Shown: piece after piece, positions 42,976 to 52,394 of the stretch
How positions within the stretch are numbered: position 1 is the first letter of the stretch
Layout of the letters: each line of letters begins with the position of its first letter
NCBI RefSeq assembly: GCF_000472525.1
Contig: NZ_AWZT01000031.1
Span: 24,595 to 88,594 of the forward strand
DNA from: Paraburkholderia dilworthii
GTDB taxonomy: Bacteria; Pseudomonadota; Gammaproteobacteria; Burkholderiales; Burkholderiaceae
DNA: 64,000 nt
Reading direction: 5' to 3'
Translations under genes and position numbers: made by a program
Notes under the pieces: generated by a model
Told to the model about the DNA's origin: nothing
What the model saw: only the letters and a program-made list of their open reading frames with translations
Databases searched by the model: none

Positions 42976-43662
42976 TTACTGCGGCGCCGAGGTTGCGCCG
43001 CCGTGCGCTGCCGACCATTCAGCCGGCGCGTGCAGGAATTTTTCGACTTCGTCGAGCGTCTTGCTGTCGAAGTACTTGTTTTCCTTCGCCACGCGCAACA
43101 CGTCCCACCACGTCGCGAGCGCATGCAGGTCGACGTCGATGTCTTTCAGCACCGACACGCTTTCCTTGAAGATGTTGTAGTGGAACAGCACGAAACAGTG
43201 ATTCACCGTCGCGCCAGCGGTGCGCAGCGCGTTGATGAAGTTGATTTTGCTGCGGCTGTCGGTGGTCAGGTCTTCGACCAGCAGCACACGCTGACCTTCG
43301 GTCAAAAGACCCTCGATCTGCGCATTGCGGCCGAAGCCCTTCGGCTTCTTGCGCACATATTGCATCGGCACCATCAGGCGGTCGGACAACCATGCCGCGA
43401 ACGGAATGCCGGCGGTTTCGCCGCCCGCCACCGCGTCGATCTGCTCGTACCCCACGTCGCGCAAAATGGTGGATTCGGCCATTTCCATCAGACCCCGGCG
43501 AACGCGCGGGTAGGAAATCAGCTTGCGGCAATCGATATAAACCGGGCTCGCCCAGCCGGACGTGAAAATGTACGGTTTCTCCGCGTTGAAGTGCACTGCC
43601 TGTACTTCAAGCAGCATCTTGGCGGTCGTGTCGGAGATCGTCTGGCGATCGAAGCCTGTCAT
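42976..43662 (-). CDS. pyrE: Orotate phosphoribosyltransferase
   Basis: Makes orotidine-5'-phosphate from orotate and PRPP. The 228-residue protein has the PRPP loop VLLVEDLTTDSRSK, YIFTSGWASPVYIDCR at the N-terminus and the GGETAGIPFAAW segment. The C-terminal tail is slightly longer than in E. coli PyrE (213). The gene is transcribed alone. Confidence 0.94.
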   Translation of the reverse strand: MTGFDRQTISDTTAKMLLEVQAVHFNAEKPYIFTSGWASPVYIDCRKLISYPRVRRGLMEMAESTILRDVGYEQIDAVAGGETAGIPFAAWLSDRLMVPMQYVRKKPKGFGRNAQIEGLLTEGQRVLLVEDLTTDSRSKINFINALRTAGATVNHCFVLFHYNIFKESVSVLKDIDVDLHALATWWDVLRVAKENKYFDSKTLDEVEKFLHAPAEWSAAHGGATSAPQ

Positions 43663-44066
43663 GGGCGGATCCTTGGGTATGAGCGGGAGAAGCGGGCGCT
43701 AAGCCCGGTGGCGCAGCAAGCGGGATATGCCGCGCCGTACTGGGCGGAATATGAAGCCGGCCAGTGGATGCTGGCCGGTTTTTGCTGCACGCGTAGGCCG
43801 ACATTTTACCCGAAACGGACCCTTCCGAGGAGGCTGTCGTGCGCGGCCGCCTTGAACGGCGGTGGCTACGGCCGTGCCTGGAGCGTCAGGCCGGCGTTGA
43901 CCGGCAAAGCTTGTCGCGACGTTGGGCCAGGCTTTGCAGCGTCGTCTCGTGTCCCGGAATTGGCTTTTTGGCTAGCTTGTGAGCAACTTGGCGCGCCTTT
44001 ACACTCACGCGAATTTCCCGGGCGCCGGCTGCTGCCGCCGCCCAATCGAATTACGGATTGCTTCCA
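43663..44066. other. 404-bp divergent intergenic region, no gene
   Basis: Lies between pyrE and the MFS gene. The only clear structure is the terminator-like hairpin at 43757-43783 (listed separately). The minus-strand side should contain the pyrE promoter, the plus-strand side the MFS promoter. Neither shows convincing hexamers. Confidence 0.5.
43757..43783 (+). terminator. Orphan terminator-like hairpin in the pyrE-MFS gap
   Basis: CCGGCCAG-TGGATG-CTGGCCGG followed by TTTTT. It is oriented for plus-strand transcription, but no plus-strand gene lies upstream of it in the gap. It may end an antisense RNA from the pyrE side or act in the MFS 5' leader. Confidence 0.6.
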
Positions 44067-45299
44067 ATGACGCCCGCTTCCTCCGCCGCCGACACTCCCG
44101 CCAACGCCCGGAACGGCTACGCCGCCCGCGCGTTGATTGCATCCGTGCTCGGCTATGCGATGGACGGCTTCGATCTGCTGATCCTCGGTTTCATGCTGCC
44201 GGCGATCGCTGCGGATTTGCATCTCAGTTCCGCGCAGGCCGGCTCGCTCGTCACATGGACGCTGATCGGCGCGGTGGCCGGCGGTTTGATCTTCGGCGTG
44301 CTGAGCGACTATTTCGGCCGCGTGCGCATGCTGACGTGGACTATTCTGGTGTTCGCGGTTTTCACTGGTTTATGCGCGCTCGCGCAAGGTTATACCGACC
44401 TGCTCGCATACCGCACCATCGCAGGTATCGGGCTTGGCGGCGAGTTTGGCATCGGCATGACACTCGTGGCCGAAGCGTGGCCGGCCTCGCAGCGCGCGCG
44501 AGTGTCGTCGTATGTGGGCCTCGGGTGGCAACTCGGCGTACTGGCCGCCGCGTTGCTGACGCCGCTTCTGTTGCCGCTCATCGGCTGGCGCGGCATGTTT
44601 GCGCTGGGCCTGCTGCCCGCCGTCGTGTCGTTCTTCGTGAGGCGACGCGTCGAGGAGCCGGCGCTCTTCACGGAGCGCGTCGCGCGCGGTATGAGCAAGC
44701 TGCCGCTGAAACTTCTGATAGCCGACGCACGCACCACGCGAGCGAGCCTCGGTGTGGCGATCCTGTGCTCGGTCCAGAACTTCGGCTACTACGGGCTGAT
44801 GATCTGGCTGCCGAGCTATCTGTCGAAAACGTTCGGCTATTCGTTGACAAAATCGGGAGTCTGGACGGCAGCCACGGTCGTCGGGATGGCGTGCGGCATC
44901 TGGCTGTTCGGCATGGCCGCTGACCGTTTCGGCCGCAAACCGGCGTTTCTGTTCTATCAGGTCGGCGCGGTCGTGATGGTTTTCGTCTACTCGCACCTTA
45001 TGACGCCAATGGCGCTGCTGATCGGCGGCGCGGCGATGGGCGTGTTTGTCAACGGAATGATTGGCGGTTACGGCGCGCTAATCTCCGAGCTTTATCCCAC
45101 CGAAGCGCGCGCCACTGCGCAGAACGTGCTCTTCAATGTCGGCCGGGCGGTAGGCGGCTTCGGGCCGGTCGCGGTGGGCGCACTGGCTGCGCGCTATTCG
45201 TTTGGCGCGGCGCTCGCTTTGCTCGCCTCGATCTATCTGCTCGATGTGCTGGCAACACTTTTCCTGATCCCCGAGCGGCGCGGCGCCGAGCTTGAATGA
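44067..45299 (+). CDS. MFS transporter (AAHS-like aromatic acid / organic anion symporter)
   Basis: A 410-residue membrane protein with twelve predicted helices. Family marks are GYAMDGFDLLILGF in helix 1 (the DGFD motif typical of aromatic acid:H+ symporters), the loop 2-3 signature GVLSDYFGRVRM, GLGGEFGIGMTLVAE and the loop 8-9 DRFGRKPAFL. Substrate unknown; aromatic acids or sialate-type anions are likely. ATG 44067 is preferred to an upstream TTG. Confidence 0.88.
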   Translation: MTPASSAADTPANARNGYAARALIASVLGYAMDGFDLLILGFMLPAIAADLHLSSAQAGSLVTWTLIGAVAGGLIFGVLSDYFGRVRMLTWTILVFAVFTGLCALAQGYTDLLAYRTIAGIGLGGEFGIGMTLVAEAWPASQRARVSSYVGLGWQLGVLAAALLTPLLLPLIGWRGMFALGLLPAVVSFFVRRRVEEPALFTERVARGMSKLPLKLLIADARTTRASLGVAILCSVQNFGYYGLMIWLPSYLSKTFGYSLTKSGVWTAATVVGMACGIWLFGMAADRFGRKPAFLFYQVGAVVMVFVYSHLMTPMALLIGGAAMGVFVNGMIGGYGALISELYPTEARATAQNVLFNVGRAVGGFGPVAVGALAARYSFGAALALLASIYLLDVLATLFLIPERRGAELE

Positions 45300-45575
45300 G
45301 CTTGCCGCCGTGTCGGCTGATGCGGCGCCGCAGCATGACTGGCGGGGTGTTTCGCCAATGGCGAGCCGCGTTAACCAGTCAGTGCATCGGCTCCCGCGGG
45401 GTGTACACTAACCGACCCGCGTAGCACTCCGCACCGTCCCGCCCTCCGCCGAGGACCGACGCCGCGCCGAACCGGCGCACGCGAAAACCGCCTCGGTCGA
45501 TTATCCGTTCGATAGAAGGAAGCGCTGCCACGGTGCGGTGTGCCGGCCCAATTTCTTACGTCTCGCAGGCAAAAA

Positions 45576-47858
45576 ATGGACGAACAACTGAAGCAAAGCG
45601 CACTCGCATATCACCAGAACCCGAAGCCGGGCAAGATTTCGGTCACGCCGACTAAGCCGCTGTCGAACCAGCTCGACCTGTCGCTCGCGTACTCGCCGGG
45701 CGTGGCCGCGGCCTGCATGGCGATCTACGAAGAACCGCTCGACGCGCAGAAGTACACCTCGCGCGGCAACCTGGTCGGCGTGATCACGAACGGCACGGCC
45801 GTGCTCGGTCTCGGCAACATCGGTCCGCTCGCCGCCAAGCCGGTGATGGAAGGCAAAGGTTGTCTGTTCAAGAAGTTTGCCGGCATCGACGTGTTCGATA
45901 TCGAACTCTCGGAGTCCGATCCCGACAAGCTGGTCGAAGCCATCGCGATGCTCGAGCCCACGCTCGGCGGCATCAACCTGGAAGACATCAAGGCGCCGGA
46001 GTGCTTCTACATCGAGAAGAAGCTGCGCGAACGCATGAAGATTCCCGTCTTCCACGACGATCAGCACGGCACGGCAATCATCGCGTCAGCGGCGATACTG
46101 AACGGCCTGAAGGTGGTCGGCAAGAAGCTCGACGGAGTGAAGCTGGTGTGCTCGGGCGCGGGCGCTGCGGCGATCGCGTGTCTGGATCTGCTGGTGAACC
46201 TCGGTTTGTCGAAGCAGAACATTCTTGTTGTCGACTCGAAGGGCGTGATCTACGAAGGCCGCGGCAATCTGGATCCGTCGAAGGAACGTTATGCGGCGAA
46301 TACGGAGGCGCGCACGCTGGCCGACGCGATCCGCGGCGCCGACGTGTTCCTCGGCTGCTCGAGCGCGGGCGTGCTGAAGCCGGAAATGGTCGTGGAAATG
46401 GGCACCCAGCCGCTGATTCTCGCGCTCGCTAATCCGGAGCCGGAAATCCGCCCGGAAGAGGCGAAGAAGGTGCGCCCGGACTGCATCATCGCGACTGGCC
46501 GTTCGGACTACCCGAATCAGGTCAATAACGTGCTGTGCTTCCCATTCATTTTCCGCGGCGCGCTCGATGTCGGCGCGACCACGATCACGGAAGAAATGAA
46601 GCTCGCGTGCGTGCGCGCGATCGCCGAACTCGCCGAAGAAACGGATCAGGGCGACGAAGTCGCGAAGGCCTACGAAGGCCACTCGCTGGAATTCGGTCCC
46701 GAATATCTGATTCCGAAGCCATTCGATCCGCGCCTCATCATCAAGATCGCGCCGGCCGTCGCGCAAGCAGCAATGGATTCGGGTGTCGCGACCCGTCCGA
46801 TCAAGGACATGGACGCCTACCGCGAGGAACTCGGCACGACGGTTTACCGCACGGGCATGGTGATGCGTCCGGTGTTCGCGGCGGCCAAGTCGGAGCCGGC
46901 GCGCATCGTGTTCGCCGAAGGTGAAGACGAGCGCGTGCTGCGCGCCGCGCAATTCGTGCTGCTGGAAAAGATCGCCAAGCCGATTCTGGTCGGCCGTCCG
47001 TCGGTGATCGAGATGCGTCTGAAGAAGATGGGCTCGAAGCTCAAGTGCGGCGAAGACGTCGAAATCGTCGATCCGGAAGACGATCCGCGCTATCAGCAAT
47101 GCTGGCAGGCGTATCACGAACTGGGCGCGCGCGAAGGCGTGACGCCGGACGTCGCCAAGGCCGCGATGCGCAAGTTCAATACGCTGATCGGTGCGATTCT
47201 CGTGCGCCTCGGCGAAGCCGACGGCATGATTTGCGGGATGATCGGCCAGTACCACACGCATCTGAAATTCATCGAGCAGGTGCTGGGCAAGGCGGACAAC
47301 GTGCAGAACTTCGCCGCCATGAATCTGCTGATGCTGCCGGGCCGCAATCTGTTCATCTGCGATACGTACGTGAACGAAACGCCGACCGCCGAGCAACTCG
47401 CCGACATGACCATGCTGGCGTCGCGCGAAATCGAAAAGTTCGGCATCACGCCGAAGGTGGCGCTGCTGTCGAATTCGAACTTCGGCAGCGCACCGTCTTC
47501 GTCGTCGCAACGCATGGCCGCGGCGCGCAAGCTGATCGCGGAACGTGCGCCGACGCTCGAAATCGACGGCGAAATGCACGGCGACGCGGCGCTGTCCGAA
47601 GTGGTTCGCAAGGCCGCGTTCCCTGGCACGACGCTGTCGGGCGAAGCCAACCTGCTGATCATGCCGAACGTGGAAGCGGCGAACATCGCGTACAACCTGC
47701 TCAAGATGGTCGGCGGCGAAGGCGTGACGGTCGGCCCGTTCCTGTTGGGCGCGGAAAAGCCGGTGCATGTGCTGACGCCGGCTGCGACCGTGCGTCGGAT
47801 CATCAACATGACGGCGGTCGCCTCGGCGAATGCGCGCAAGCCGGTGAACGGCAAGTAA
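45576..47858 (+). CDS. maeB: NADP-dependent malic enzyme with C-terminal phosphotransacetylase-like domain
   Basis: Oxidatively decarboxylates malate to pyruvate. The 760-residue protein has the malic domain (LAYSPGVAAACMAIYEEP, FHDDQHGTAIIASAAILNGL) and NAD(P) fold (VCSGAGAAAIACLDLL), about residues 1-430. A phosphate acetyltransferase-like domain follows (about 440-760; SNSNFGSAPSSSSQRMAAAR), usually regulatory rather than catalytic. The layout matches E. coli MaeB (759). ATG 45576 has AGG upstream. A TACACT hexamer near 45405 may be the promoter -10. Confidence 0.94.
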   Translation: MDEQLKQSALAYHQNPKPGKISVTPTKPLSNQLDLSLAYSPGVAAACMAIYEEPLDAQKYTSRGNLVGVITNGTAVLGLGNIGPLAAKPVMEGKGCLFKKFAGIDVFDIELSESDPDKLVEAIAMLEPTLGGINLEDIKAPECFYIEKKLRERMKIPVFHDDQHGTAIIASAAILNGLKVVGKKLDGVKLVCSGAGAAAIACLDLLVNLGLSKQNILVVDSKGVIYEGRGNLDPSKERYAANTEARTLADAIRGADVFLGCSSAGVLKPEMVVEMGTQPLILALANPEPEIRPEEAKKVRPDCIIATGRSDYPNQVNNVLCFPFIFRGALDVGATTITEEMKLACVRAIAELAEETDQGDEVAKAYEGHSLEFGPEYLIPKPFDPRLIIKIAPAVAQAAMDSGVATRPIKDMDAYREELGTTVYRTGMVMRPVFAAAKSEPARIVFAEGEDERVLRAAQFVLLEKIAKPILVGRPSVIEMRLKKMGSKLKCGEDVEIVDPEDDPRYQQCWQAYHELGAREGVTPDVAKAAMRKFNTLIGAILVRLGEADGMICGMIGQYHTHLKFIEQVLGKADNVQNFAAMNLLMLPGRNLFICDTYVNETPTAEQLADMTMLASREIEKFGITPKVALLSNSNFGSAPSSSSQRMAAARKLIAERAPTLEIDGEMHGDAALSEVVRKAAFPGTTLSGEANLLIMPNVEAANIAYNLLKMVGGEGVTVGPFLLGAEKPVHVLTPAATVRRIINMTAVASANARKPVNGK

Positions 47859-47911
47859 TTGAAGCGGCGCCCGGTGGGACGCTAGCTTCTCGCGGTAGGC
47901 CCGCGAAATAG

Positions 47912-47945
47912 AAACGCCACGGAATCCGCTTCCGTGGCGTTTTTA
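47912..47945 (+). terminator. Intrinsic terminator after maeB
   Basis: AAACGCCACGGAA-TCCGC-TTCCGTGGCGTTT with further T residues, 54 bp after the stop codon. Confidence 0.87.
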
Positions 47946-48068
47946 TGCGCGGAGCGCGACGGCGAGAAGGCCCGGCATGCGGGGTCCGAAGCGGCATACC
48001 CCAAAGGCCATGACTGCTTCGCAAGGCCCCGCGGCGTTAGCTGCTGCGCGCAGCTAACGCGCACCGAA

Positions 48069-51000
48069 TCAAGCCGCGTGCTGCGTCGTCCCGGCCTGCG
48101 GCGAGCGCCAACGCGCGAGCAACTCATTCCACTTCACGCGCACACCCTTCAGGTTGTTTTCCTTGACGTGCCCAAAGCCGCGGATGCCGTCCGGCAGATT
48201 CGCGAGTTCCACCGCCAACTCGCGATTCTGCACGGTCAGCCCGTCGATCAGTTCGCGCACGAGCGCTTCGTACTCGCCGATCAGCGCACGCTCGGTGCGA
48301 CGCTCTTCCGTTTTGCCGAAGATGTCGAACGCGGTGCCGCGCAGGAACTTGAACTTCGCCAGCGCGTGCATCGCGCTGAACACCCACGGACCGTACTTCT
48401 TCTTGATGAGATGACCTTGGGCATCCTTCTTCGAGAACATGGGCGGCGCGAGGTGAATATGCAGCTTCCAGTCGCCTTCGAAAGTCGCCTTCAATTTTTC
48501 GATGAACGCCGGATCGCTGTACAGACGCGCGACTTCGTACTCGTCCTTGTAGGCCATCAGCTTGTGAAGATTCTTCGCGACTGTTTCGGTGAGCGGCAAC
48601 TGGCCGTCGACCGAATCGAGCGCAGACTCGGCCGCTCGCACTTGCGATATCAGAGCGCGGTAGCGGTCGGCATACGCGTCGTTTTGCCATCCGGCGAGGT
48701 AGGCCGCGCGTTTGTCGATCAGCGTGTCGAGTGCTTTCGGTGTGTGCAGCGAGATGATCTTGCCGCTCGGTGCGTCGGCTGCGGCAGCTTGCCCCTGCGA
48801 TTGCGCGAACTTGCGCACGGCCGCCGGATCGTGCGCGGCGCGACGGCCCCATTCAAAGGCCGTGCGGTTTTTCTCGACTTGCACGTTGTTCAACTCGATG
48901 GCGCGCATCAGCGATTGATAGGTCAACGGCACCCAGCCGCGTTGCCATGCGTAGCCGAGCACGAACGGGTTCGTGTAGATCGCGTCGCCGAGCAACGCCA
49001 CCGCGAAGTGGTTGGCGTCCACGGTATCGACGCATTCGTCGCCCGCGCCCGCGCGCACGTCAGCTTCCGTGCTGCTGCCAGGGAAGCGCCAGTTCGGGTT
49101 CTTGATGAGCTCGGCGGTCGGCGTGTGTGCGCTGTTGAGCACGACGCGCGTTTGTCCGGCTTGCATTCGCGACACGCATTCGTCGCTGGCGGTCACGATT
49201 GCATCGCAGCCGATCACGAGACTCGCTTCGCCCATTGCAATGCGCGTCGCGTGAATGTCGCCCGGGTTGTTTGCGATCTGCACGTGGCTCATCACGGCGC
49301 CGCCTTTCTGCGCGAGGCCGGTGACGTCGAGTACCGTGACGCCCTTGTTTTCCAGATGCGCGGCCATGCCGAGCAGTGCGCCGATCGTCACGACACCCGT
49401 GCCGCCCACGCCTGTCACGAGCACGCCGTAAGGGCGCTGGATGGACGGAAGCGAGGGCTCCGGCACTGGCGGCATAGCGTCAGCGACAATGCCCGACGCG
49501 GCTTTCGGCTTACGCAACTGACCGCCTTCGACCGACACGAAGCTCGGGCAAAAGCCGTTTACACAGGAGAAGTCCTTGTTGCACGTCGACTGATTGATCT
49601 GGCGCTTGGTACCGTATTCGGTGTCGAGCGGTTCGACCGACAGGCAGTTCGACTTGACCGAGCAGTCGCCGCACCCTTCGCACACGGCTTCGTTGATCAC
49701 GACGCGGCGTGCCGGGTCCGGATACGCGCCGCGTTTCCTGCGGCGGCGCTTTTCGGTCGCGCAAGTCTGGTCGTAGATCAGGATCGTGGTGCCGGGAATC
49801 TCGCGCAGCTGGCGTTGCACTTCGTCGAGTTGGTCCCGATGGTGGATGTCGATGCCCGGCGCGAGGCCGACGTTAGCTGAGTACTTTTCCGGCTCGTCGG
49901 TGACGATCACGATTTTTGTCGCGCCTTCGGCGGCGAGCTGATGCGTGATCTGCGGCACGGTCAGCACGCCGTCGACCGGTTGGCCACCCGTCATCGCGAC
50001 GGCGTCGTTATAGAGCAGCTTGTAAGTGATGTTGGCTTTCGACGCGATTGCCGCGCGAATCGCCAGCAGGCCCGAGTGGAAGTAGGTGCCGTCGCCGAGA
50101 TTGGCGAATACGTGCTTGTCGTTCGTGAACGGCGCCTGGCCGATCCACGCGACGCCTTCGCCGCCCATCTGGCTGAACGTGCTCGTGCTGCGATCCATCC
50201 ACACCGTCATGTAATGGCAGCCGATGCCTGCCATCGCGCGCGAGCCTTCCGGCACATTGGTCGACGTGTTATGCGGGCAGCCTGAGCAGAACCACGGCTT
50301 GCGCTCGGCTTCGACGCGCGGACGCGCGAGCGCTTTTTCCTTTGCTTCGATCACGGCGATGCGCGCGGCAATCCGGGCGCGCACGTCGGACGGAAGATCG
50401 AACTTCGCGAGCCGCGCGGCGATAGCCTTTGCGATGATCGCGGGCGACAGCTCGTAGTGCGCCGGCAGCAGCCAGTTGCCCATCGGCACCGACCATTCAC
50501 CGCCCGCGCCGTCTTTCTCGTCGAACTTGCCGAACACACGCGGACGCTGCGCGTCCGGCCAGTTGTACAGTTCTTCCTTGATCGCGTATTCGAGAATCTG
50601 GCGCTTTTCCTCGACCACTAGAATCTCATCGAGGCCGCGCGCAAAGGCTTGCGCGCCTTGTGCTTCGAGCGGCCACACGCAACCGACTTTGTATAGCCGG
50701 ATGCCGATGCGCGAGCACGTTTCGTCGTCGAGACCGAGGTCGGTCAGCGCTTGACGCACGTCCAGATACGCCTTGCCTCCGGTCATGATGCCGAAGCGCG
50801 CTTGCGGCGAATCGATTTCGACGCGATCCAGTTTGTTCGCGCGCACGTAGGCAAGCGCGGCATACCACTTGTAGTCGAGCAGACGCGCTTCCTGAACGAG
50901 CGGCGGATCGGGCCAGCGGATGTTCAGACCGCCGTCGGGCATCGCGAAGTCGTCCGGCAGAATGATCTTGGTGCGATGCGGGTCGATATCGACCGAAGCG

Positions 51001-51668
51001 GACGACTCGACGACGTCGGTCACGCACTTCATCGCAACCCAAAGACCGGAGTAGCGGCTCATCGCCCAGCCGTGCAGCCCGAAGTCCAGATATTCCTGAA
51101 CGTTCGACGGGAATAGCACCGGCAGGCCGCACGCCTTGAAAATGTGTTCCGACTGATGCGCGAGCGTCGAAGATTTGGCCGCGTGATCGTCGCCGGCCAG
51201 TACAAGCACACCGCCGTGGCGTGACGATCCCGCCGAGTTGCCGTGCTTGAAGACGTCACCCGAGCGATCGACACCCGGACCCTTGCCGTACCACATCGAA
51301 AAGACGCCGTCGTATTTGGCGCTGGGATACAGATTGACTTGCTGCGAGCCCCAGACGGCGGTTGCCGCGAGGTCTTCGTTGACGCCGGGCTGAAACACGA
51401 CCTGATGCGCGGCGAGATGCTGTTTCGCTTTCCACAGAGACTGGTCGAGTCCGCCAAGCGGCGATCCACGGTAGCCGGAAATGAAACCGGCTGTATTGAT
51501 CCCGGCGGCCCGGTCGCGTTCCTGTTGCAGCATCGGCAGACGCACCAGCGCCTGGATGCCGCTCATGTACGCGCGGCCGCGTTCGAGAGTGTATTTGTCG
51601 TCGAGCGTGACGGAAGATAGAGCGGCTTCGAGCGAAGCTCGCTGACCTGCGTCTAGCGGGGCATTCAT
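48069..51668 (-). CDS. Indolepyruvate:ferredoxin oxidoreductase family protein (fused alpha-gamma type)
   Basis: A 1199-residue fused 2-oxoacid:acceptor oxidoreductase. It oxidises arylpyruvates (from Phe, Tyr, Trp) or related keto acids to acyl-CoA. An N-terminal pyrimidine-binding domain (GFISGYRGSPLGGLDQ) comes first. A TPP-binding core follows, with GDG at 525-527 and its Asn in KLLYND. A ferredoxin-like cysteine segment starts CEGCGDC (from 663), and a C-terminal gamma domain holds VTGVGGTGVVTIGALLGMAA. ATG 51668 has GGAGGAG eight bases ahead; the frame continues to 51752. It lies near hppD, fitting aromatic amino-acid use. Confidence 0.9.
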   Translation of the reverse strand: MNAPLDAGQRASLEAALSSVTLDDKYTLERGRAYMSGIQALVRLPMLQQERDRAAGINTAGFISGYRGSPLGGLDQSLWKAKQHLAAHQVVFQPGVNEDLAATAVWGSQQVNLYPSAKYDGVFSMWYGKGPGVDRSGDVFKHGNSAGSSRHGGVLVLAGDDHAAKSSTLAHQSEHIFKACGLPVLFPSNVQEYLDFGLHGWAMSRYSGLWVAMKCVTDVVESSASVDIDPHRTKIILPDDFAMPDGGLNIRWPDPPLVQEARLLDYKWYAALAYVRANKLDRVEIDSPQARFGIMTGGKAYLDVRQALTDLGLDDETCSRIGIRLYKVGCVWPLEAQGAQAFARGLDEILVVEEKRQILEYAIKEELYNWPDAQRPRVFGKFDEKDGAGGEWSVPMGNWLLPAHYELSPAIIAKAIAARLAKFDLPSDVRARIAARIAVIEAKEKALARPRVEAERKPWFCSGCPHNTSTNVPEGSRAMAGIGCHYMTVWMDRSTSTFSQMGGEGVAWIGQAPFTNDKHVFANLGDGTYFHSGLLAIRAAIASKANITYKLLYNDAVAMTGGQPVDGVLTVPQITHQLAAEGATKIVIVTDEPEKYSANVGLAPGIDIHHRDQLDEVQRQLREIPGTTILIYDQTCATEKRRRRKRGAYPDPARRVVINEAVCEGCGDCSVKSNCLSVEPLDTEYGTKRQINQSTCNKDFSCVNGFCPSFVSVEGGQLRKPKAASGIVADAMPPVPEPSLPSIQRPYGVLVTGVGGTGVVTIGALLGMAAHLENKGVTVLDVTGLAQKGGAVMSHVQIANNPGDIHATRIAMGEASLVIGCDAIVTASDECVSRMQAGQTRVVLNSAHTPTAELIKNPNWRFPGSSTEADVRAGAGDECVDTVDANHFAVALLGDAIYTNPFVLGYAWQRGWVPLTYQSLMRAIELNNVQVEKNRTAFEWGRRAAHDPAAVRKFAQSQGQAAAADAPSGKIISLHTPKALDTLIDKRAAYLAGWQNDAYADRYRALISQVRAAESALDSVDGQLPLTETVAKNLHKLMAYKDEYEVARLYSDPAFIEKLKATFEGDWKLHIHLAPPMFSKKDAQGHLIKKKYGPWVFSAMHALAKFKFLRGTAFDIFGKTEERRTERALIGEYEALVRELIDGLTVQNRELAVELANLPDGIRGFGHVKENNLKGVRVKWNELLARWRSPQAGTTQHAA

Positions 51669-52034
51669 TATGTGTACTCCTCCACCCAGTTTGGGATCGC
51701 CAAAACTTTTGGGCCGCGGCATCTTGTGAATGCGTATGGCCGGGGTCGCCATATTGACGTGTTTTAAGTGATGGTAGCACTGGTAAAAACCCGCCGCACA
51801 GGCCGGAGATGGGCGAGCTAGTGATTGCCATGCGGGTTATGCGCGCTCGCGCACTGTTGTGCAAACTTCGTCCGACGCCCGAGGTCGCCCGGGTGTAACA
51901 AGCTGTAAAAGCTACAATTTCGCGGAACCGAAGCCGGGTTGTTTGTCTAACACGGCACCTGTGAGCAATGTCTGTGTAACGCGCTGCATGTTGCGGCGCT
52001 TCAGGACAACAGGGCAGTTAGAAAAGGAGTACGC
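51669..52034. other. 366-bp divergent intergenic region, no gene
   Basis: Contains promoters for the oxidoreductase gene (minus) and the small secreted protein (plus). A TACAAT at 51913-51918 could be a -10 for the latter; no matched -35 is obvious. Nothing else recognised. Confidence 0.5.
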
Positions 52035-52232
52035 ATGAACAGTAGAAATATCCAGACCTTCCTGATGGTTTCGGCCGCATTTTTCGCAATGAGTGCGCCG
52101 GTGCGCTCGAATGCGGGCACGGGGACGCCGTCGAGCGTAATTAGCCGGACGGCGCTCGTCGCGCCTGCGCGCGTCGCGATCAATCGGATCGCCCGTGAAA
52201 GTGCGTCCGACAAGGAAGACCAGAATTCGTGA
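52035..52232 (+). CDS. Small secreted hypothetical protein
   Basis: A 65-residue protein with signal peptide (IQTFLMVSAAFFAMSAPVRSNA) and a short mature part rich in Ala/Ser/Arg (VISRTALVAPARVAINRIARES). AAGGAG precedes the ATG by five bases. No domain recognised. It is followed by a very strong palindromic terminator, so it is expressed as a single unit. Confidence 0.65.
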   Translation: MNSRNIQTFLMVSAAFFAMSAPVRSNAGTGTPSSVISRTALVAPARVAINRIARESASDKEDQNS

Positions 52233-52294
52233 TGCGCTGCTGATGCGGCGTATCGCTGGCTAACCCGCCGTCGCTCCCAGTCGGACGGCGGCGC

Positions 52295-52339
52295 AAACGA
52301 CAAGGGCGAGGATCGTACGATCCTCGCCCTTGTCGTTTT
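52295..52339. terminator. 44-bp perfect palindrome acting as bidirectional terminator
   Basis: The palindrome spans 52295-52338 without mismatch, centred in GATCGTACGATC, with AAA/TTT ends. It lies between the small secreted protein and hppD, which converge on it, so it can stop both transcripts. Its length and perfection are unusual for a terminator. Confidence 0.85.
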
Positions 52340-52394
52340 GTCAATGACTATTGTTCAATGCCTGTTCGGCTCACGGTTGCCGCCGGCCAGGAAT

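Noticed and set aside
47934..49880. A 648-codon plus-strand frame opposite the IOR-family gene
   Set aside because: No recognisable domain, strongly skewed composition, and the minus-strand gene has clear TPP and cysteine motifs throughout.
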